A stretch of DNA of 64,000 nt from Nitrospira sp. (lineage in GTDB: Bacteria; Nitrospirota; Nitrospiria; Nitrospirales; Nitrospiraceae). The position numbers were made by a program, and so were the translations under genes. Location: assembly GCA_024760545.1 (NCBI GenBank), contig CP060501.1, positions 558,001 through 622,000 on the forward strand, read 5' to 3'. Positions 16,640-25,528 of this stretch are shown here, one piece after another. The notes beneath the pieces are model-generated. The model worked only from the letters and a program-made list of their open reading frames with translations. It was not told the DNA's origin and did not search any database. How positions within the stretch are numbered: the stretch's first letter is position 1; every line of letters begins with the position of its first letter.

Positions 16640-16858
16640 TCACGCCCTCGCGTCCCCCCACGCGAGTCCTTCTGTGAGTTCCCACAGCTCATCTCCGCCT
16701 TCGAATGCCATCAGTCTCTCGTACATGCAATCTGGTACCCTGTATAAGGCATAGCGCACCAGGGACACGATGCATTGATTTCGCAGTGTCAGAAGATAGG
16801 ACTCGTCTAATGAGGAACACACACCCAGCAAGTCCGAACCGTTGGAAACATGCTCCAC
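16640..16858 (-). CDS. hypothetical protein, 72 aa
   Basis: An amphipathic helical protein (residues 20-60 contain LTLRNQCIVSLVRYALYRV, then CMYERLMAFEGGDELWELTEG). Composition is protein-like and the frame abuts the next small gene (3 nt), but the only upstream site is a GGAG one nt from ATG 16858, so the start is uncertain. No family recognised; possibly forms a two-gene unit with the small membrane protein downstream. Confidence 0.4.
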   Translation of the reverse strand: MEHVSNGSDLLGVCSSLDESYLLTLRNQCIVSLVRYALYRVPDCMYERLMAFEGGDELWELTEGLAWGDARA

Positions 16859-17109
16859 GGAGGACCATCGTCACCACCTTCAGAGTGAGGCGGCTGTGAA
16901 AGGACATTCTCAGCCTACGCCTCGAACGATGGACAGGTCAAGGGGGAGAGTATCGAGACGAGATCATCCCTACCGTAATTTCTATGTTCCGGAGTGTGTC
17001 GCTCATCAGGTTCGTCTATCCATTTGTGCAATACTCCGTCCACTCGCCATAGACCAGTCGAAATAGAACAAGTACAATGCCTCGCTGCAGTCCATCAGAA
17101 GGGGGGCAT

Positions 17110-17673
17110 ATGTTCAAGACGATCGTGGCGCTCAGAACCCTTGGAGTTGTCGTAGCAGTGGGACTTGTTTTTGATTTCGTCATTCCCGGTGTGATGCCGG
17201 ATGCACAAGCGGAGTCCTTGAATGTCAAACCCGGCGCGTGGGAGATGACGGTTACGACGGTTGCGTCGGGGATGAAACTCTCGCCAGAGATGTCGGCTAG
17301 GATGACGCCACCACAACGCACCCAAATGGAGCAGATGATGAAAGCCCGCGAGGGCAAGCCACACACAACAACCGCGCAGTCATGTATTACGAAAGCGGAT
17401 GTGGCTCACGATCGCATTATCAAAGAGATGGAAGAGGAAGAAGATGATGAGGTGCCATGCAAGATCAAAGTGATCTCGAAATCCTCCTCAAAGCTGGCAC
17501 TTGATCAGATTTGTCCAGGCCCTCCACCCTCAACGACCCATTTCACGATCGAGGCCAAGACGACGGAAAGCCTTGTAGCAATCGGTGACAGAGAACAATC
17601 GGGATCAGGTAAGGTACATATGGACATCAAAGGGAGGTGGCTGGGCGCCGACTGTACCGGAATCGACGATTAG
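17110..17673 (+). CDS. DUF3617-family exported protein
   Basis: 187 aa from ATG 17110, chosen because AGAAGGGGGG lies 4-6 nt upstream. Signal peptide residues 1-34 (hydrophobic VVVAVGLVFDFVIPGV, cleavage after AQA). The mature protein begins with the DUF3617 signature KPGAWEMTVTT, followed by a methionine-rich stretch and conserved C-x-I positions (SCITKADV, PCKIKVI, LDQICPG, ADCTGID at the end). DUF3617 proteins are periplasmic and of unknown role. An internal run EMEEEEDDEVP is unusually acidic. The ABM gene starts 35 nt downstream. Confidence 0.82.
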   Translation: MFKTIVALRTLGVVVAVGLVFDFVIPGVMPDAQAESLNVKPGAWEMTVTTVASGMKLSPEMSARMTPPQRTQMEQMMKAREGKPHTTTAQSCITKADVAHDRIIKEMEEEEDDEVPCKIKVISKSSSKLALDQICPGPPPSTTHFTIEAKTTESLVAIGDREQSGSGKVHMDIKGRWLGADCTGIDD

Positions 17674-17708
17674 ATCAGGAGCTGGCCTTCAGCGACCATC
17701 TTGAAGCC

Positions 17709-18011
17709 ATGATGCCGGACACTTCTCTTCGAGTCATTGCGCGCGTCAAAGCCAAGGAGGACCAGATCGCTCAGGTTCGAGAGATCCTCTCGGCAGTCGT
17801 CGAGCCAACTCGCCGAGAGGCAGGATGTCTGAGTTATCAGCTTGTGGAGAATACCTCTAGCCCCGCTGAATTCGTATTTATCGAAGAATGGGCAAGTCCT
17901 GCAGCAGAACAGGCACATTTTTCGACTCCACACATTTTAGGCGCATTGCATCAGTTGTCGGGACTTCTGATGACGGAGCCGGAGATTTGCCGGTATGTCA
18001 TTGTGAAATAA
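17709..18011 (+). CDS. antibiotic-biosynthesis-monooxygenase (ABM) family protein
   Basis: 100 aa, one ferredoxin-like ABM domain: the first strand LRVIARVKAK, helix QVREILSAVV, strand SYQLVEN, then FVFIEEWASPAAEQAHFSTPHI and the C-terminal strand EICRYVIV. Small dimeric proteins of this family include quinol monooxygenases and heme-degrading enzymes; the specific branch is not clear. The ATG at 17709 (or 17712) has only a weak ribosome-binding site and may be translationally linked to the DUF3617 gene ending 35 nt before. Confidence 0.8.
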   Translation: MMPDTSLRVIARVKAKEDQIAQVREILSAVVEPTRREAGCLSYQLVENTSSPAEFVFIEEWASPAAEQAHFSTPHILGALHQLSGLLMTEPEICRYVIVK

Positions 18012-18100
18012 GTCACCGGACATGACTTGTAACACCACCGCAGAATCTACAATCGTCATATAGGCACAGCAGCAGTACTTGAAATGATGGGCAGCTTACT

Positions 18101-18128
18101 TTGCCATCAGTTGTTGCAATGGTATATT
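18101..18128 (+). promoter_or_regulatory. sigma70-like promoter, likely giving a leaderless transcript
   Basis: TTGCCA (18101-18106), 16-nt spacer, TATATT (18123-18128). The expected transcription start (about 7 nt further on) falls at or next to the GTG codon at 18137, and no Shine-Dalgarno precedes it, so the mRNA may be leaderless. Predicted from matches to the consensus only. Confidence 0.45.
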
Positions 18129-18136
18129 GACTGACT

Positions 18137-19087
18137 GTGAAGCTTGTGACCGCGGATACTGAACTCTCCTTGTCGTTTCAGCAGCAGCGCGCTGTTGTAT
18201 CTCCGTGGGGCGGGGCATTGCGACGGTATTGGTTGCTCGACGATAGCGGACAGGAAACCGACATCGTGTGGGGCTATTCAGGCGGAAACCACAAGCGAGG
18301 TGGACAGGGTGATGTGCTCATTCCATTTCCCGGGCGAATCGGCCATGGGCGTTACACGTTCGACGGGGAACAGTTCCAGCTGGAATGCAACGACAAAGAA
18401 GGCCCCAATGCCATTCACGGATTCGTGCGAAATTTGCCGTGGCATGTGCGTGAAGCTCAGGCGAACAGGGCGACGTTTGACGTCCGTCTTGACGCCGATG
18501 CGTATGCCGGTCGAGGCTATCCCTTTTCACTTGAGGTGCGGGTGACGTATGAACTCGACGCGCAAGGGCTATCATGCTCGTTTACGGTAAACAACGTAGG
18601 GCCACGTGCAGCCCCCGTTGGAGTCGGGTTTCATCCCTACTTCACGGTCGGGACGTCATTAATCGATGAAGCGGAGGTAGAGATCCCAGGTGCTGGCTGT
18701 TTGGAATTCAACGAGCGACTCGTCCCTACGGGGGCCATTCTAAATGCGGCCGGCACGCCATGGGACTCTCGCCGCTATCGTGAGATCGGGCGGCAACATT
18801 TCAATCATTGCTATGTGCAACTCGAGCGCGATGCGAAGGGAATGGCCACGGCATCTCTGCGCCATACCGCAAGCGGCCGCGCGATCGACGTTGTGATGGA
18901 TTCCGCCTTTTCCGCAGTAGTCGTCTACACCGGAGATGCGATTGCAGACGCACCACGAGCTGCGCTCGCCATCGAGCCGATGACCTGCGCAAGTGATGCC
19001 TTCAATCACCCGGATTGGGGACTGAAGCGGCTCGCTTCCCGTGAGACATTCTCAGGACGCTATTGGGTGAGGCATCGCCGGATATAG
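18137..19087 (+). CDS. aldose 1-epimerase family protein
   Basis: A 316-aa beta-sandwich sugar mutarotase of the galM-like family. Sugar-binding and catalytic positions appear: R67 in FPGRIG, H94 in NAIHGFVR, H166 in GVGFHPYF, and a C-terminal acid in AIEPMTC. Members interconvert alpha and beta anomers of hexoses in the cytoplasm. Length is normal for the family. Start is a GTG with no Shine-Dalgarno but with a consensus -10 just upstream. No other sugar-pathway gene is adjacent. Confidence 0.88.
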   Translation: MKLVTADTELSLSFQQQRAVVSPWGGALRRYWLLDDSGQETDIVWGYSGGNHKRGGQGDVLIPFPGRIGHGRYTFDGEQFQLECNDKEGPNAIHGFVRNLPWHVREAQANRATFDVRLDADAYAGRGYPFSLEVRVTYELDAQGLSCSFTVNNVGPRAAPVGVGFHPYFTVGTSLIDEAEVEIPGAGCLEFNERLVPTGAILNAAGTPWDSRRYREIGRQHFNHCYVQLERDAKGMATASLRHTASGRAIDVVMDSAFSAVVVYTGDAIADAPRAALAIEPMTCASDAFNHPDWGLKRLASRETFSGRYWVRHRRI

Positions 19088-19178
19088 TCGAATGCTTTGG
19101 AACTAGTGGTACCGAAAGATTCCGATTACATGCGAAGAGAAGGTGTGCAGAGATGATAACTCTTGAATGGATTGGATC

Positions 19179-19562
19179 TCAGGCGACTTTCCGTAGATGA
19201 GTAGGTTTGCCGGCGGTCAAGTCGCGGCAGAGCTGGCGAAGTTTGAACTGCACCTCATCAAAGGACTCCCCTTGAGCCGAATGGTCGGGGTAGCCCTGCA
19301 GATAGCCACGCCACTTGCCCTGCTCCTGCGTGAGCACATACCGTGGCGCTTCTACGTGGCCAGACCCTGCCTTGGGTGGTTCAATGCGGGGGATCTCTCG
19401 GGAGCTTTTGGCAATATCGCGGCTCAGCTGTTGGACCTTGAACTGCAGCTCGTCGAATGACGCCGCTTGTATTTCGCGATCAGGACAGCCCTCAGGATGC
19501 GCACGCCACCTGCCCTGCTCCGGCCAATATACCCAATTTGGTCGTTCCATTCTGGCGATCAT
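19179..19562 (-). CDS. tandem HicB-like domain protein (orphan)
   Basis: 127 aa with two homologous copies of a HicB-type segment: residues ~10-50 (YWPEQGRWRAHPEGCPDRE, SFDELQFKVQQLSRDI) and ~75-115 (LTQEQGKWRGYLQGYPDHS, SFDEVQFKLRQLCRDL). The G-Y-L-x-G-Y-P-D...E-S-(F/L)-(D/E)-E-(L/V) pattern and the LTAGK...LRKVA tail are those of HicB antitoxins of HicA/HicB systems. No HicA toxin gene is nearby and no DNA-binding tail follows. The start is uncertain: ATG 19562 or 19550, both with poor Shine-Dalgarno sequence. It overlaps no other gene; function unknown. Confidence 0.7.
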   Translation of the reverse strand: MIARMERPNWVYWPEQGRWRAHPEGCPDREIQAASFDELQFKVQQLSRDIAKSSREIPRIEPPKAGSGHVEAPRYVLTQEQGKWRGYLQGYPDHSAQGESFDEVQFKLRQLCRDLTAGKPTHLRKVA

Positions 19563-19615
19563 AGCGAGACGTTGAAGATCTGACCAGCAATTTCGAAATT
19601 TTTGCACGTACGCAT

Positions 19616-20518
19616 ATGGATCCGAACTTCTCCGGCACACCGGCCCTATCGTTTCGCCATATCTCAGCGAATCAGCTATCGTTTCACGTCGCTATGGCAG
19701 GAACCGGGAATCGATTGGTGCTCTGCCTGCATGGATTTCCTGAATCCGCCGTCTCGTGGCGGCACCAGATCCCTTCACTGGCCCAAGCCGGGTATCGGGT
19801 CTGGGCTCCCGATCTCCGGGGATACGGCGGCACGACACGACCGACCGGCGTCGAGGCCTATCGAATTGAGCCCTTGATGGAAGATGTGACTGCGTTGCTT
19901 GAGGCTGCCCAAGTTCAGCGCGTCATTCTCGTTGGACACGACTGGGGTGGCATCATCGCTTGGTACTATGCGATGCGGCACAGCGATCGTGTAGAAGCCC
20001 TTGTGATTGTGAACGCTCCCCATCCCGCCTGCTTTGAGCGAGAAGTACGGCACTGGCGGCAATTGCGCCGCTCCTGGTACATGGGCTTCTTTCAAATTCC
20101 TTGGCTCCCTGAAGCCGCCATGTCCGCCGGCCATGGTTATGTCATCGGCGCAATTTTCAGACATATGGCGATTGATCGCCAATGCATGCCTGACGACCTT
20201 GTGCGGAAATACCAACAACAGGCATGCGAACCCGGAGCCCTCACCGCCATGGTAAATTATTATCGAGCAGCCTTACGCGGCGGCGCGTTTCGCCAGCGGC
20301 AACTGGGATATCCAGCCGTCGCGATTCCTACGCTGGTGATTTGGGGGCTTCAGGATCATGCGCTGGCCGCTGAGAATCTGGAAGGTTTGAGCAATTGTGC
20401 GACTGACTTGACGGTGGTGAAGATCGCCGACGCTGGGCATTTCGTCCATGAGGACAAGCCGGAACAAGTGACGCGTGAGATGCTGACTTGGTTACGCAAT
20501 AGATTACCGCACGACTGA
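19616..20518 (+). CDS. alpha/beta-hydrolase, epoxide-hydrolase/dehalogenase-like
   Basis: 300 aa. The oxyanion-hole motif HGFPE is at residues 39-43, and the nucleophile elbow is GHD109WGG with aspartate as nucleophile, the hallmark of soluble epoxide hydrolases and haloalkane dehalogenases (rather than serine esterases). A cap domain (residues ~135-215) and the C-terminal GHFVHED histidine complete the triad. Substrate unknown. No good Shine-Dalgarno precedes the ATG, and it starts 54 nt from the divergent HicB-like gene. Confidence 0.88.
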   Translation: MDPNFSGTPALSFRHISANQLSFHVAMAGTGNRLVLCLHGFPESAVSWRHQIPSLAQAGYRVWAPDLRGYGGTTRPTGVEAYRIEPLMEDVTALLEAAQVQRVILVGHDWGGIIAWYYAMRHSDRVEALVIVNAPHPACFEREVRHWRQLRRSWYMGFFQIPWLPEAAMSAGHGYVIGAIFRHMAIDRQCMPDDLVRKYQQQACEPGALTAMVNYYRAALRGGAFRQRQLGYPAVAIPTLVIWGLQDHALAAENLEGLSNCATDLTVVKIADAGHFVHEDKPEQVTREMLTWLRNRLPHD

Positions 20519-20521
20519 TGG

Positions 20522-21730
20522 TCATCCGGGTGTCGCGATTGCAGAAGGTGTCGTCCCCGCTGGGAAGGGATTTCCAAACAAAGGGCTTAACGGTGCAAGT
20601 CCCCCAGTTCCTTGCGCGATGGCATAAGCCGACACACGACCTCCACGATTCACCACATAAAGAAATTGGCCATCCGACGAGAAGGTCATTGCCACAGGCG
20701 TGGTGCCCGCAGGTGCGGGGTTCAGGCTACCCGCTGAGCTCGGCACGAGCGTCAACAGTCCGCCGCTTCCAATAGTAAATGCCGTCACCGTACCTCCGCC
20801 ATTGGCCGTGTAAACAAATTGGCCATCCTGGGAGATGACAATGGCATTAGGAGTCGTGCTCCCGACCGGGATGGGGTTCGCGCTGGACCCCGCCGGCGGC
20901 ACCAAGCTTAGGAGGCCGTTTGCCGCGATCTGAAATACCGTGACATCATTGGAGCCACTGTTCGCGACGTAGAGAAACGATCCATTCGGCGAGATAGCGA
21001 TTCCCTTCGAAGCCGTCCCACCGGTCGAGATGGGATTCCTGCTCGTCCCGGACGGGGGTATGAGCGTTAAGAGCCCTGTTCCTCCGATTGAGAATGCCGA
21101 GACATCGTTGGATCCACTATTGGCCACAAAGAGGAATTTTCCAATTGGGGAAATCACTACGGATGCAGGATCCGATCCGCCAACCGAAACGGGGTTCGAG
21201 TTGCCGGCCGCCGGCGGTATAGGAGTCAAGACCCCAGCGGCCCCTATATTGAACGTGGTTACGTTATCAGAGCCACCATTGACCACATACAGATACTTTG
21301 TGTCAGAGGAGATGGCCATTGCTCCTGGGGTTGTGCCGACTGCAGCCGGGTTGGGATTGAGCCCAGTCGATGGCACCAAGATGAGGCCACCGTCCGTTGA
21401 CACTCTGAACGCCGTCACATTATTCGCTCGACTGCTGGCCACAAACGTGAAAAATCCATCGGACGATATCGCAATCGCTGACGGACCTGAGAGGTTCGCA
21501 AACGGAGAGCCGGCAATCGGCACCAACGCACCAGTCGCCGCATTGATGCTGTATCCGGATACATTATTGGAGCCGCTATTGGTGACATACATGATCGATG
21601 TCGTTCCAACACCACCTCCTATGGTTCCTAAACCTCCAAACGCGCCCCCTTCCCCGCCTCCATCGCCACAGCCGGATAGAAGCCACGCGAATGTGAAGAG
21701 CCATACCATTAGCCATTTTGTCATGCTCAT
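20522..21730 (-). CDS. beta-propeller (lactonase-like) lipoprotein
   Basis: 402 aa from ATG 21730 with a lipoprotein signal (lipobox LLSGC, then a glycine-rich linker). The rest is a repeating ~45-50 residue unit: (A/V)-I-S-x-D-G-x-F-x-(Y/F)-V-(A/V)-N-x-G-S-x-(N/D)-V-(T/S)-x-F-x-I, as in 6-phosphogluconolactonase-like seven-blade propellers (YVTN repeats). Cys lipidation puts it in the periplasm or at the outer membrane. Paralogous to the next gene (21996-23081). Actual lactonase activity is not evident; a surface or adhesive scaffold is as likely. Confidence 0.85.
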   Translation of the reverse strand: MSMTKWLMVWLFTFAWLLSGCGDGGGEGGAFGGLGTIGGGVGTTSIMYVTNSGSNNVSGYSINAATGALVPIAGSPFANLSGPSAIAISSDGFFTFVASSRANNVTAFRVSTDGGLILVPSTGLNPNPAAVGTTPGAMAISSDTKYLYVVNGGSDNVTTFNIGAAGVLTPIPPAAGNSNPVSVGGSDPASVVISPIGKFLFVANSGSNDVSAFSIGGTGLLTLIPPSGTSRNPISTGGTASKGIAISPNGSFLYVANSGSNDVTVFQIAANGLLSLVPPAGSSANPIPVGSTTPNAIVISQDGQFVYTANGGGTVTAFTIGSGGLLTLVPSSAGSLNPAPAGTTPVAMTFSSDGQFLYVVNRGGRVSAYAIAQGTGGLAPLSPLFGNPFPAGTTPSAIATPG

Positions 21731-21995
21731 AGCCTTGTGAATCGTGTGGATAATCACATCTCGGGTTATACCACTCCCACATAGTCAAGACAACGAAGCA
21801 GCTGTGGACGGGGCAGTGTTATACAGAAGGAATGTGCTAGGGTCTGCACCGGCCAAATCGGTGGCGAGTGGCTTGTCGTGGTTCTTTTACGTTGGCTGCC
21901 GTGACTTTATACATTTTCAAGCGAAGCGTCACCGCGATGAATGCTGCCCGCGGCACGGTGGCTGACCCGCGGGCTATCAAAGTCCCGGAGAAGGC

Positions 21996-23081
21996 TTATG
22001 GTCGGCCTGGTGTGGCAATGCCAACGGGGGTCGCTCCAGCCGGAAACGCCGCACCTAAAGAAACCAACTCACCGGTGCCTGCTGTAATTCGATAGCCGGA
22101 TACATTGCCACCTCCGCCACTGTTTGAGGCATACAAGAATTGCCCATCCGGTTCTATGGTAATACCGCTTGGAGCTATTCCGGCAGGCTCCGTTTCCACG
22201 TTGTTCAAATCACCAGTTGTCCCGTTAACACTGAACACCGATACATTGTTCGATCCTTGATTGCTTACATACAGAAACGCTCCATTGGGTGACACGGCCA
22301 CGCCGCTTGGCGCCGTTCCCGCTCCAAATGGAGAGTTGATGACCTGGGTCAAGGCGCCGGTGGTTCCGTTGATACTGAACACCGACACATTGTTGGAGCC
22401 CTGGTTACTCACGTAGAGAAGTGCGCTGTTCGGTGATACGGCCACGCCGCGCGGCGAGGTCCCCGCATTTTCGTTTTCTTCGAACGTCAAGGCGCCGGTG
22501 GTTCCGTTGATTCTGAATGCCGACACATTGTTGGAGCCCTGGTTACTCACATAGAGGAAGGATCCATTCGGCGATACCGCGACCGCGCTCGGTGTTGTTC
22601 CTGCAGCAATCGGAGCGCCGACTACGCTCAATGCCCCGGTTGTTCCACCAATACTGTAAACAGATACGGTACCGTTATTGTTCGCAGCGTAGAGAAACCG
22701 ATCGTTCGGTGAAACCGTCACTGCGTTAAAACCGCTTCCGGAAACGAATGGCGATCCTGTCACCGATGTGAGACCCCCCGTCGTAGCACTGATGGCGAAT
22801 GCATAGATGCCATCGTTGGTTGCGACAAAGGCGAAGGATCCATTCGAAGACACTGCAATGGATGATGGAACGTCGGTTGTGAGTGAAATGATACCTGCAT
22901 CCACAAGGCTCCCTCCCCCACTGATCGTGTAAGCCGACACTTCGTTGGGTCCACTGCTCACGACATACGCGACTGGTACTGCCCCCCCTTCAAACCCACC
23001 TTCTCCGCCTCCTCCACTTGGACAGCCGGTCACCAGCGCCAGCACCGGTAACATGAGCCATGACAAGAATCGCGTGTTCAT
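21996..23081 (-). CDS. beta-propeller lipoprotein with near-identical blades
   Basis: 361 aa; lipobox LVTGC after a hydrophobic leader, then a G-rich linker. The propeller blades in residues ~176-315 carry three nearly identical copies of LYVSNQGSNNVS(A/V)F(R/S)(I/V)NGTTG. AAAAGGACACG precedes ATG 23081. It lies 265 bp upstream of the paralogue ending at 21730 in the same direction, so the two arose by gene duplication. Likely exported to the outer membrane. The YVTN-type repeats are shared with lactonase-like and surface-layer proteins. Confidence 0.85.
   Translation of the reverse strand: MNTRFLSWLMLPVLALVTGCPSGGGGEGGFEGGAVPVAYVVSSGPNEVSAYTISGGGSLVDAGIISLTTDVPSSIAVSSNGSFAFVATNDGIYAFAISATTGGLTSVTGSPFVSGSGFNAVTVSPNDRFLYAANNNGTVSVYSIGGTTGALSVVGAPIAAGTTPSAVAVSPNGSFLYVSNQGSNNVSAFRINGTTGALTFEENENAGTSPRGVAVSPNSALLYVSNQGSNNVSVFSINGTTGALTQVINSPFGAGTAPSGVAVSPNGAFLYVSNQGSNNVSVFSVNGTTGDLNNVETEPAGIAPSGITIEPDGQFLYASNSGGGGNVSGYRITAGTGELVSLGAAFPAGATPVGIATPGRP
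22140..22586 (-). repeat. tandem blade-coding repeats within the lipoprotein gene
   Basis: Three consecutive units encoding 46-48 residues each, with near-identical DNA in the acattgttggagccctgg-type segment. The high nucleotide identity indicates recent expansion or gene conversion rather than old divergence. Confidence 0.75.
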
Positions 23082-23232
23082 ATCGTGTCCTTTTGCTGAT
23101 GTCCTTAATCAGATGCCTGTTTCCCGTATAGCACGGGTGAATACGTACACCAAATGAAATGACTTTTTTCGTTGGACTCCGATCGATTCCCGCTGGCACA
23201 CTGCACCTCTTAGCACGGAGCACGATCGGGCC

Positions 23233-24057
23233 TTGCATCAATCACTGACCATTCTCGGATCCGGCTACACCGCCAAGTTCCTCTTGCCGCTCGCCGAGCA
23301 ACGCTATACCCGAGTCTTTGCCACCAGTCGGAACCCCGAGCGGCACCTCAGTCATCTACGACCTGACCGACGGGTACGATTCGATCTGGCACAACCTGAT
23401 ACATGGCCGTCGATTCCAATGGCGACCGACATTCTGTGGTGCTTTCCTGCAGTGCCGATTGAATTGGTCCGGCAATTCGCTGAAACGGCATCTCTGCAGA
23501 CCCGTCGCCTCGTGGTGCTGGGGAGCACCTCCGCATACACCGATGGCATCTCTACCGGATATCCTCCATCCTGGGTGGATGAGACAGCACCCATCGATCT
23601 AACAAAAGAACGTGTACAGGGAGAAGAACTATTGCGGACGACTTATGGCGCCATCGTGCTGCGGGTCGCAGGGATCTATGGGCCGGGTCGCAATCCCATC
23701 GATTGGATCAGAACAGGCCGCGTGAACCGCTCACGCAAATATGTCAACCTCATTCATGTCGAGGATTTGGCTGCGACCTGCCTTGCGGCCCTGACCCATG
23801 CCGAACCAAGCGGAATCTACAATGTGAGTGATGGCAATCCCATGACCTGGAACGATATTTGTGAGACGGTCGCGCAGCGGTGGGACATTCGCTCCTCCAC
23901 CTCTCGGGAACCGGGGCCAACCGGCAAGCGGGTATTGAACAAGCGAATGAGTGAGTTACTGAAACTGGATCGTGTCGGTTTGCGCTACAGTAATCTATTC
24001 GAAGCGCTTGAGCTGATGCAGCGGAGTTCGCTCAACGAAGCAAGGCCATCACCGTAA
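23233..24057 (+). CDS. NAD-dependent epimerase/dehydratase family protein
   Basis: 274 aa from TTG 23233. The Rossmann fold opens with LTILGSGYTAKFLLPLA (G-x-G-x-x-A variant of the GxxGxxG motif), with ATSRN as the strand-2 end, LGSTSAYTD and the later LRVAGIYGPGRNPIDW typical of the extended SDR/YeeZ-like branch. The classical YxxxK is not clear, so catalysis is uncertain. Downstream is a convergent CPBP gene with a 26-bp overlap of the 3' ends. A weak CGGAG precedes the TTG. Confidence 0.8.
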   Translation: MHQSLTILGSGYTAKFLLPLAEQRYTRVFATSRNPERHLSHLRPDRRVRFDLAQPDTWPSIPMATDILWCFPAVPIELVRQFAETASLQTRRLVVLGSTSAYTDGISTGYPPSWVDETAPIDLTKERVQGEELLRTTYGAIVLRVAGIYGPGRNPIDWIRTGRVNRSRKYVNLIHVEDLAATCLAALTHAEPSGIYNVSDGNPMTWNDICETVAQRWDIRSSTSREPGPTGKRVLNKRMSELLKLDRVGLRYSNLFEALELMQRSSLNEARPSP

Positions 24058-25528
24058 GGCACACCAGCAAGTTATTCATCGCATGGGCGGCCATGCTGGG
24101 AACCAGACTCCCTGTCCGCTCGTAGATCCAAGCCCAGAGGAACCCGCTCCACAAGACACTGATGAAGCCGATCAGGCTATAGCCGTGGGCCAACGCAAAG
24201 ATGCCGGCACTGATGAGTGCGGCGGGAAAGAATGAAAACCGGCGACGAAGCATCGCATAGAGCAGACCGCGAAATACAAGCTCCTCGAAGATCGGCGCGA
24301 GGATCACATACTGGAGCAGGCTACTCGCCAACACAGAGGGTGACGCCCAGACGAGATCCTCATCAAACCATTCCGTCCAATGGTTATTCAGATTCAGGAA
24401 CTCGGCGGTCCGCCCCATCATCCATTCGCCCCAGATCCCCGCAGCGACAACGGCAAGAATGATGCAGGTCAGGCGTCCGAAGTCGGCTCGTTTAACATGG
24501 AGGCCGAACCCGTTCAAGAACGTCAGGCCGGAGGGCTTGAGCAGCTGAACATACGCAATCGCAAGCAGGGGAAGGTTGGCCAAAGGGATGGCCAATGCCG
24601 ACACCGACGCATGCTCGATGGATGGAGCGAATAGCAAGACCGACGTTGCAATCACTCCTAAGGCACCACCACGGAGAATAACCGCAGCAGCATTTCCTCC
24701 GGACCAAGGAGGAGGAACGCCTGGTGAGTGCAGGCGCAAGATGTCCACCCGCTGACCCTTGAGCCTGACAATACCCAACAGCATGACTGACCCGATCACC
24801 AGACAGATCAATTCGAACAACAGCAATGGGCGAATCCTTTGCTGAACCTGATCCTCCTTGAGCACACTCTGGTTTTTGACCGTCACAAGAAGTTCCTGAT
24901 TATCAGCTCGTTGCGCGAGCCTGGCGGCAAGATGATCGTAGAACCATCCGGTCGGCAGCGTTTCCGCCAGCAGAGCTTGTAATTCGACTTCATGTTCCCT
25001 ATTGAGGGGTTGCGCACCATACGCAGCTTCGATCAGTTGTCCAAAGAGCACTGCAGACGTCCCACGATCTTGCCATCCCTTGGCTTCGACTAGTGCCGCC
25101 GCTTCACGCCCGGATTCTCCAAGTAGGATCGCCAGCCGAAGCTTGGACAGTGGGTCATCAGTCGTCTCAACCAGCTCGCGATACCATTGGATGGCTTGCG
25201 CAGGAGTCTCGTCCTCGCTCCCCATCGTCCATTCCGCAAGCCATTGCTGCCATACCGGGGCTCGTCGAAGAGCGTCTTGTGCTTCCATCATACGGCCGAC
25301 CATCAGATCGAGCGCACGGTCTGGTTCCTCGAATCGCTGAAGTTTTGGAAAGGTCATCGACACCCACAGAATGTCCCCGAGCGCCGCAATCAGGATGGCT
25401 GCGCAGACGACATTCACAAACAGTGACCATCGAGAGCTGTAGGGTTGAAGTGGTGACTGTGAGGCCATAGGGGTTTCGGCATCTGGAAGACCCTGCAGTT
25501 GTCCGATCGAACAGGTCTGGTCGCTCAT
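24032..25528 (-). CDS. CPBP-family intramembrane metalloprotease
   Basis: 498 aa. Membrane segments near residues 35-60 and in the C-terminal half (seven or so helices from ~215 on). The CAAX-protease/bacteriocin-processing (CPBP/Abi) signature is FEELVFRGLLY, with the later histidine in FALAHGYS and HAMNN, the usual EExxxR, H and HxxxN ligands. A soluble helical insertion (residues ~60-210, TPR-like) sits between the first helix and the catalytic core, an unusual extra domain. Substrate unknown. It overlaps the 3' end of the epimerase-like gene. Confidence 0.88.
   Translation of the reverse strand: MSDQTCSIGQLQGLPDAETPMASQSPLQPYSSRWSLFVNVVCAAILIAALGDILWVSMTFPKLQRFEEPDRALDLMVGRMMEAQDALRRAPVWQQWLAEWTMGSEDETPAQAIQWYRELVETTDDPLSKLRLAILLGESGREAAALVEAKGWQDRGTSAVLFGQLIEAAYGAQPLNREHEVELQALLAETLPTGWFYDHLAARLAQRADNQELLVTVKNQSVLKEDQVQQRIRPLLLFELICLVIGSVMLLGIVRLKGQRVDILRLHSPGVPPPWSGGNAAAVILRGGALGVIATSVLLFAPSIEHASVSALAIPLANLPLLAIAYVQLLKPSGLTFLNGFGLHVKRADFGRLTCIILAVVAAGIWGEWMMGRTAEFLNLNNHWTEWFDEDLVWASPSVLASSLLQYVILAPIFEELVFRGLLYAMLRRRFSFFPAALISAGIFALAHGYSLIGFISVLWSGFLWAWIYERTGSLVPSMAAHAMNNLLVCLTVMALLR

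Noticed and set aside
20522-23081. YVTN-repeat lipoproteins as CRISPR-like repeats
   Set aside because: Repeats encode protein blades with irregular variation and no conserved non-coding spacer.
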